Made by a program: the position numbers and the translations under genes
Notes under the pieces: generated by a model
What the model saw: only the letters and a program-made list of their open reading frames with translations
The model's database searches: none
Told to the model about the DNA's origin: nothing
Part shown: positions 51,001-57,000 of the stretch, in pieces
How positions within the stretch are numbered: the stretch's first letter is position 1
How the letters are laid out: the number at the start of each line of letters is the position of its first letter
Assembly (NCBI GenBank): GCA_002633025.1
Contig: NMRB01001054.1
Location: 148,480-212,479 of the forward strand
Direction: 5' to 3'
From: Notospermus geniculatus
Taxonomy: Eukaryota; Nemertea; Pilidiophora; Heteronemertea; Lineidae
DNA length: 64,000 bases

Positions 51001-54000
51001 GCTCATATCAGTGCAGTCACTAGCAACTGACAACATATGGATTTTGGGTCCCTTGAAGGTTTTGCATTTTTCGCCATGAATGACAGTATATCTAAAAATT
51101 ACAAGTTTTTGGCAGTCCATTCGGATTCACGGTTGTACTGAAAAATTTTGAAATTCCTAGCTTCGCTGTAGTCAAAAGATGGCAGCGCTCTCTCCAGTCC
51201 TATTGGCTGACGCCATTCTTTATATTTGGTAATTTGCATATTTGCAGAGGGTGGGAGCCCCGCTCTTAACAAGGATGGTACACGCTCAGAGGGTAAGGAT
51301 GACTGACGATATTTGAAAACTGGTCAAACTGTGTTTGAATTCTTGTACCGTGGCAAATTCGTTTAAGTCTAAGGCTGACGCTTGTCAATCATTTCAGTGA
51401 AAAATGGGGCTAACGATTTTGGATTTGATTTCAGCTGAAGCTTCTCCTATCTCCTCCTGAGTAGGCTAGATGGCGAGTAGATTGCTTGTGATACGCCGGT
51501 TGTGCTGCTGGCTAAAAATGCTAGCTATGCCAATGAACATAATGGGCCATATTCATAAGGCCCCTATTACATAGAAGTATACGGTATACGAAAACGCCGT
51601 CTAACAAAGGCTTCAAATGGATTCACGACCGTGAAGCCATTGTTAACCGGCGTTTTTGTCTACTGTATACTTCTATGTAATATGGGCCTAAAGGGTGTTT
51701 AGCCAAATCAGCGTACAAATTCTGCATTACACAGGTTAAAGGCCAAGAAAACTATTGTTCTGCCTTCTGTATGCTGCCTGATCTCTGGCATTCACCCACA
51801 AGATGATCACACGCGTCTATCTTTCCTGCATCTCAGTGTGGGAGGACAAAAGCAAGTGTTGGACAAATTCTAGACAAGCCTGCCCGATCGTTCAACATTT
51901 CCTTTGTCCTCTTGGACTTAGACGCAGGAAAGTTGTACACGTGTGATTATCCTGCGGGTAAACGCCTCTGGTGAAGCACCATACAGACATCAGACAATAG
52001 TTTTCTAGGCCTTTAACCTGTATAAGGCAGAACTTGCACGCTGATTAGGCGAAACACCCTACATAGAGCTATACGCTATTCCGTATTTGGTATTCGGTAT
52101 ACGCTACAAAATTGGACATGCACAATACGAACAAAAAGCGAATAGCGTGCCCTCAGAATAGTTTAGTCTTATGTAAACCACTCATGGAAATAACCTTGCT
52201 CGATTCAAACTATACGCGTGCCCTATGAAACGTGCCTAGAATACCGAATAGCGTATAGGTCTATGTAATCGGGGCCTTATGAATACGGCCCAATAACTCT
52301 CACACATGCCACTCGGCCTCATCTTGCTCCGACCTTGTGGGCATGATATAACAACAAATTGTTGAATTCTGCCGAATATACAAAAATTCAAACACAGAAT
52401 GAGCTTTCTGCAGATGCAATCACTATAAGTGTCCCTGTACGTAGTCACTAATCAAACTGCTTTTGGTATTTTTTGCCAAAAAGCAGGTTTCTGGGAATTT
52501 TTGTAGATTTTTGATGTAGTTTTTCTCTCCTTTGAAAAATCTCTCATTGCTGTTGAATTATGTGGTGTATGGTGCACAAAACTTTTCCCATGCCATGATC
52601 AGAGTTCGAAAAGTAGCAATGCAGAGTTGTTGGTGACAATTTTGGTGATAACTCAGGCCCGGATTCAAGGGGGGCGCACCCAGCACATGCCACCGCTTTC
52701 GGCCAACAAATCTGTAAAATCGACCGCGAAATTCTGAAATTTGGAGCAAATCATTAAAATTCACCAGAGATTTCAATATTTCTAGCACAGTGCACCCCCT
52801 CTTTTCCGAAATTGTGGATCCACCACTGTAACTTGTGATAATTTTCCACCGAGAACGCAGTCCCCAACCTCAGTTTTCGGTGACTGTTAGTCTTCGCGCC
52901 TACAACGCTGCACACGAAGGTTTGTGACACAGGGGCTGCCCCGGGCTTGAGGCATGCATTGCAGGGGTGGTGAGCGTGTTTCAGAGGTCCAAGGATTGCA
53001 ATTTTACTCCCGTAACAACCCCCCCCCCCCCAAGTAATGCCCCAAGCTACTGACGTATACCTTGGAGAAAAATCAAATGCATGCCTCAGGACCCTGTGGT
53101 GTGTATACGGTGATGTAGGAGCAAGCGCTAAAGCCCCTTCCACACTCTGCGGCTCGGTCCTGTAAAGTGTGACGGTGGGAGCTGTATTCAAATTTTTTTG
53201 TGACTAGAAACTTTTCGAACTCTGCCTTTCATGCTCTGTCTATCTTTCTTGGAAAATCATCTTCATTTTCACTCATAAATCACCAGGGTAATGACCCGAG
53301 GGATTTGCTATGGTGGCATGCTTGCATGGATATGTGGTCGATGTCTCTTAATGTTTGTACAGTGGAACCTCCCTTAGCGGACACCTCTGCCAGGAGGACA
53401 CCTCTCTATTAAGGACACTAAAGTTCAGTCCCAAATTGGTCATTTCTATTCATTTCAACCTCTGTAATCAGGACACCTCTCAATTAAGGACAGCATTTAT
53501 CAGTCCCAGAGGTGTCCTTAATAGAGAGGTTCCATTATACATGTCATTATATCAGAGAGGCTTAGAATGACTTGACTTGGCCTGCCATTATGCTGTCCCT
53601 ACCCCACCTCCCTCCTGATGTCCCTGCTCTGTACCCTCCCAGGGTCAATGTGCTGCCCCTCCACATGTCCCTGCCCTGCCCCCTATGTCCCTGCCTCATC
53701 CCCTTCCTCCCTGCCTCATCCCCTTCCTGATGTTCATGCCCTGTCACCCCTCCGTAGTCCCTGCCCTGTCACCCTCCCAGTGTCCCCTACTCTGTCCTCC
53801 TCCTCCTCATGCCCCTGCCCCGCCACCTCCTGACTCTCCGCCATGTCCCCTCCCTATCATCTTCGATAATCAAAGGCCGATCTGCTCACCAACTGCGTTA
53901 CATCCCACATCACCCTTCGAGAAATTGACCGGTCCGCGGCGAATCTGCTGCCTCTCGAAGAGGAGGCCAATCAGAACCGGTGTTGTAAAATTGAATCGTG

Positions 54001-57000
54001 GTACAAATAGTGGTAGCCGAAGACCTGATATAAAGTGCAATACGATTGGTCAACTGGTAAAGTTGGCATCGTGCCAAGATACGCCATGGACCGGTCTATT
54101 TCTCGAAGCGTGATGTGCGATGTAACGCAGTGGTGAGCAGATCGGCCTTTGATTATCGAAGATGCTCCCTATGTGCCTGCCCATCCCCTTGCCGAAGTCC
54201 CTACATGTAACCCCCTTAAGGCCAGAAATCTGGGTTCAATCTTTGATCGTGTTGGGCCATAGACAGTAGAATTGTAATGCTTCCGCATGCTTCAATCCAG
54301 CTGAGAGATTTTCTCATGCAAGCTGGCTCTTATTTGGCAACTTACCATGTTTCCTCACGGCTTTTGCTGGGCCAATAACACAAACAACTGCTCAAAGATC
54401 ATAGATGAGTAACATTGAGAGCCACTGGCATAAGAAAAACTGTCCAATGGGAAACTTTCCTGTTGTTAGAGGCCACCACCAGTTAGCAGTCCTTCCTAAA
54501 ACGTCACGACGTCATAGAGCAGAAGTGCACTAAAAACCTAAAAAATAGGGTTTTTAAAGGGGCATGGCACTCTAGGGGGTTAAAAAGGGCACAGTGGCGC
54601 CCCCTTTTGGGGGCATGGCACGGCGCCACTCTAAAATGGCCTAGATATAACACTGCGGTATAAGACTGCTTTATACTGGTGGCCTCTAACGGTAGTAAAG
54701 TCTCCCATTATTAGGGCACCAAATTAGAAAGTGGAGTAGTGAAATCAGCAACTTCGTCACAATTTCGAGCCCTCTCTCCTTCTGGTTATGGTCACCCTCC
54801 ATTGTTTGGTAGTGCATGCTCCTAAATGTTGTTGCATAGCTTCGTGTTGCATGTTTGATTATAGTTGTGTAGTCTTCATGATCAAGGATTTCGTTAGCCT
54901 CCCCCAAGCATATTTCATGAGGGGGGGGGGGTCGAGTCCATTCTGTACGGTATGACTGTAGCACTGCATGGCAGTGCTCTGGCTAATGTCAGGCGTGGAT
55001 CCAAGGGGGCGCACCCGGTGCATGCCCCCCAAACAAATCTGCAAAATAGACTGAAATTCTGAAATTTGGAGCAAATCATTGAAATTTACCGCATATTGGA
55101 ATGTTTCTAGCACAGTGCACCCCCTCTTTTCCAAAATCTTGGATCCACCCCTGAGTATGTACAGTATACAAAGATAGCACGATACCTGGAGAGATTTCTC
55201 CATTTCTTGCTACAGTTACATTATCATAATGTATTCTGATGATTATCATAATTAATTCATGCCCTATTTTCATGTTCCAGTTGTGACAGAGGGTGTGGCA
55301 GTAAACGTGTCCTACTGAGAGTGTCCGTAGAAAACAGTTCTGTTGTATTTTGAAACGAATTATGTAGAATATCAGTAAAATCTTTCCATTTTCAGAGAAT
55401 GTTTGTCCACGAAGTTACAAATTAGGAACGTGTTATGTTGTGTTTGTTGTTGATTTTGTTCTGTAATTCTTTCCAGATGATGAAAATAACCATGGTATGA
55501 TCACCATATTTATTTGCAACTTTTATATGCTCTACTACTAGTAACAAAAATTCATAAGCGCAGTAACTTAGGAATTTTTGCTACCAAACCATAACGGGGA
55601 ACCGGCGTGCCCAAAGGAGGCGCTGGGGAACAACTCAGTTTTAACACAAAAGCGCATGCGTTGCGATATTGAAAACGTCATTGACATTGCGCATCGTTCG
55701 TGACGTTATGTACGATGCATCATTCAGAATCAATGACTTTGTTCTTCGGTCTGTTGTTTACGCTAAAATAGTCAATGTTATCGATGAAATTCAACATGTT
55801 CCCGTTTGAATTTTCATTTGAAAACATTCAGATACATTGAGTCAGTCCTATACTTGATGACGAACGTGTAAAATTCGAAGTTCAGTGGACTACTTCAGGT
55901 ATATTAGGGCTCGAAGTAGGGTGTAGTTTCAGAATTTAATGGAAAATAACGTTGGCTTGACTTTCGACGTCATACTTTTTACTGAGCTGTTCGTCAGCGC
56001 CACGTCACGGATTAGTTCTGCCGGTTCCTCATTGGTGAAGTGGATGGTTGGCATGACAACGGTGATAGTGCAAGATAGTATTTAGTGTCATATAAGGGTG
56101 CATGTTGGTTTGATTTAGACCCCTTTTTGGCCTGGACGTTTTCGGATACAATGGAATCAAGGTCTATATTCTTGCAAAATTTCGCCTGGTATTTCACAAA
56201 ATTGCAAAAATTTCATTGCAGATACGCACAGCCCTCCTCCCATTCCCCAACAACCCATCATGGGTCTCAGGTCCTTCAGTCAAGGTTAGGTTAAACCATC
56301 TAAATAAGGTTACAGTTTTATATTTACAGGATTCTCCACTAGTGTATTAAACAGAACGGGCGCGGCGCCCATTCTAAAACGCAGGATTGATCTCGGCGCC
56401 CGGTCTAAAAATCGGCCGCCCGGTCAAAATTATTCACCTTAAATAACACTGAGGTTTTCCAAGCACCGACAGGAGCTAGATTTGCATTCCGAAATGCCGG
56501 GAAATTGCATTTCAGGGCTTCTAGATTTCAAATTTTTCTGGTTGAGGCCCCCAGACCCCCCGCTGAGGATGCGTGTGCGGCAGTGGCTTCCGATATCAGT
56601 AACCGTGTGACGTCACCAGCGCCCGGTCTGTTTCAAATCCTGTGGAGAACCCGGTAACCACACCTTGGAATCCTTTCTGACCTAACCTTGTTTCTTTTCT
56701 GTTTGTGAGTGTATAATCTTTGGACTGGGCTGTCGGAGTGGTGCAGTGGAAATGTCAGAACTTATCACATCTGAGGGTCCGGGATCAAACCCTGGTGATG
56801 GAGAACGACATCTCACATAAGTGAGATCCGATGTCTGTGAGGTGCAGCATTATCTGGCTCATCTAAAGGGCCTGTCACACTGAAGTAGTTGTCAAAACGT
56901 CCTGCCCCGTCCTAAAAAAATTGTAAAACGGGCTAGAATGTGTAATGCCTCGATGTTTGGAGCACCCTTCCTGTCCATGAAGTTCGTAAAAAGATTGTAA

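Noticed and set aside
55281-55319. Alternative terminal exon [12 protein letters not shown] then stop
   Set aside because: It would remove the effector-binding end of the enzyme, and has only an acceptor-like CCAG in support.
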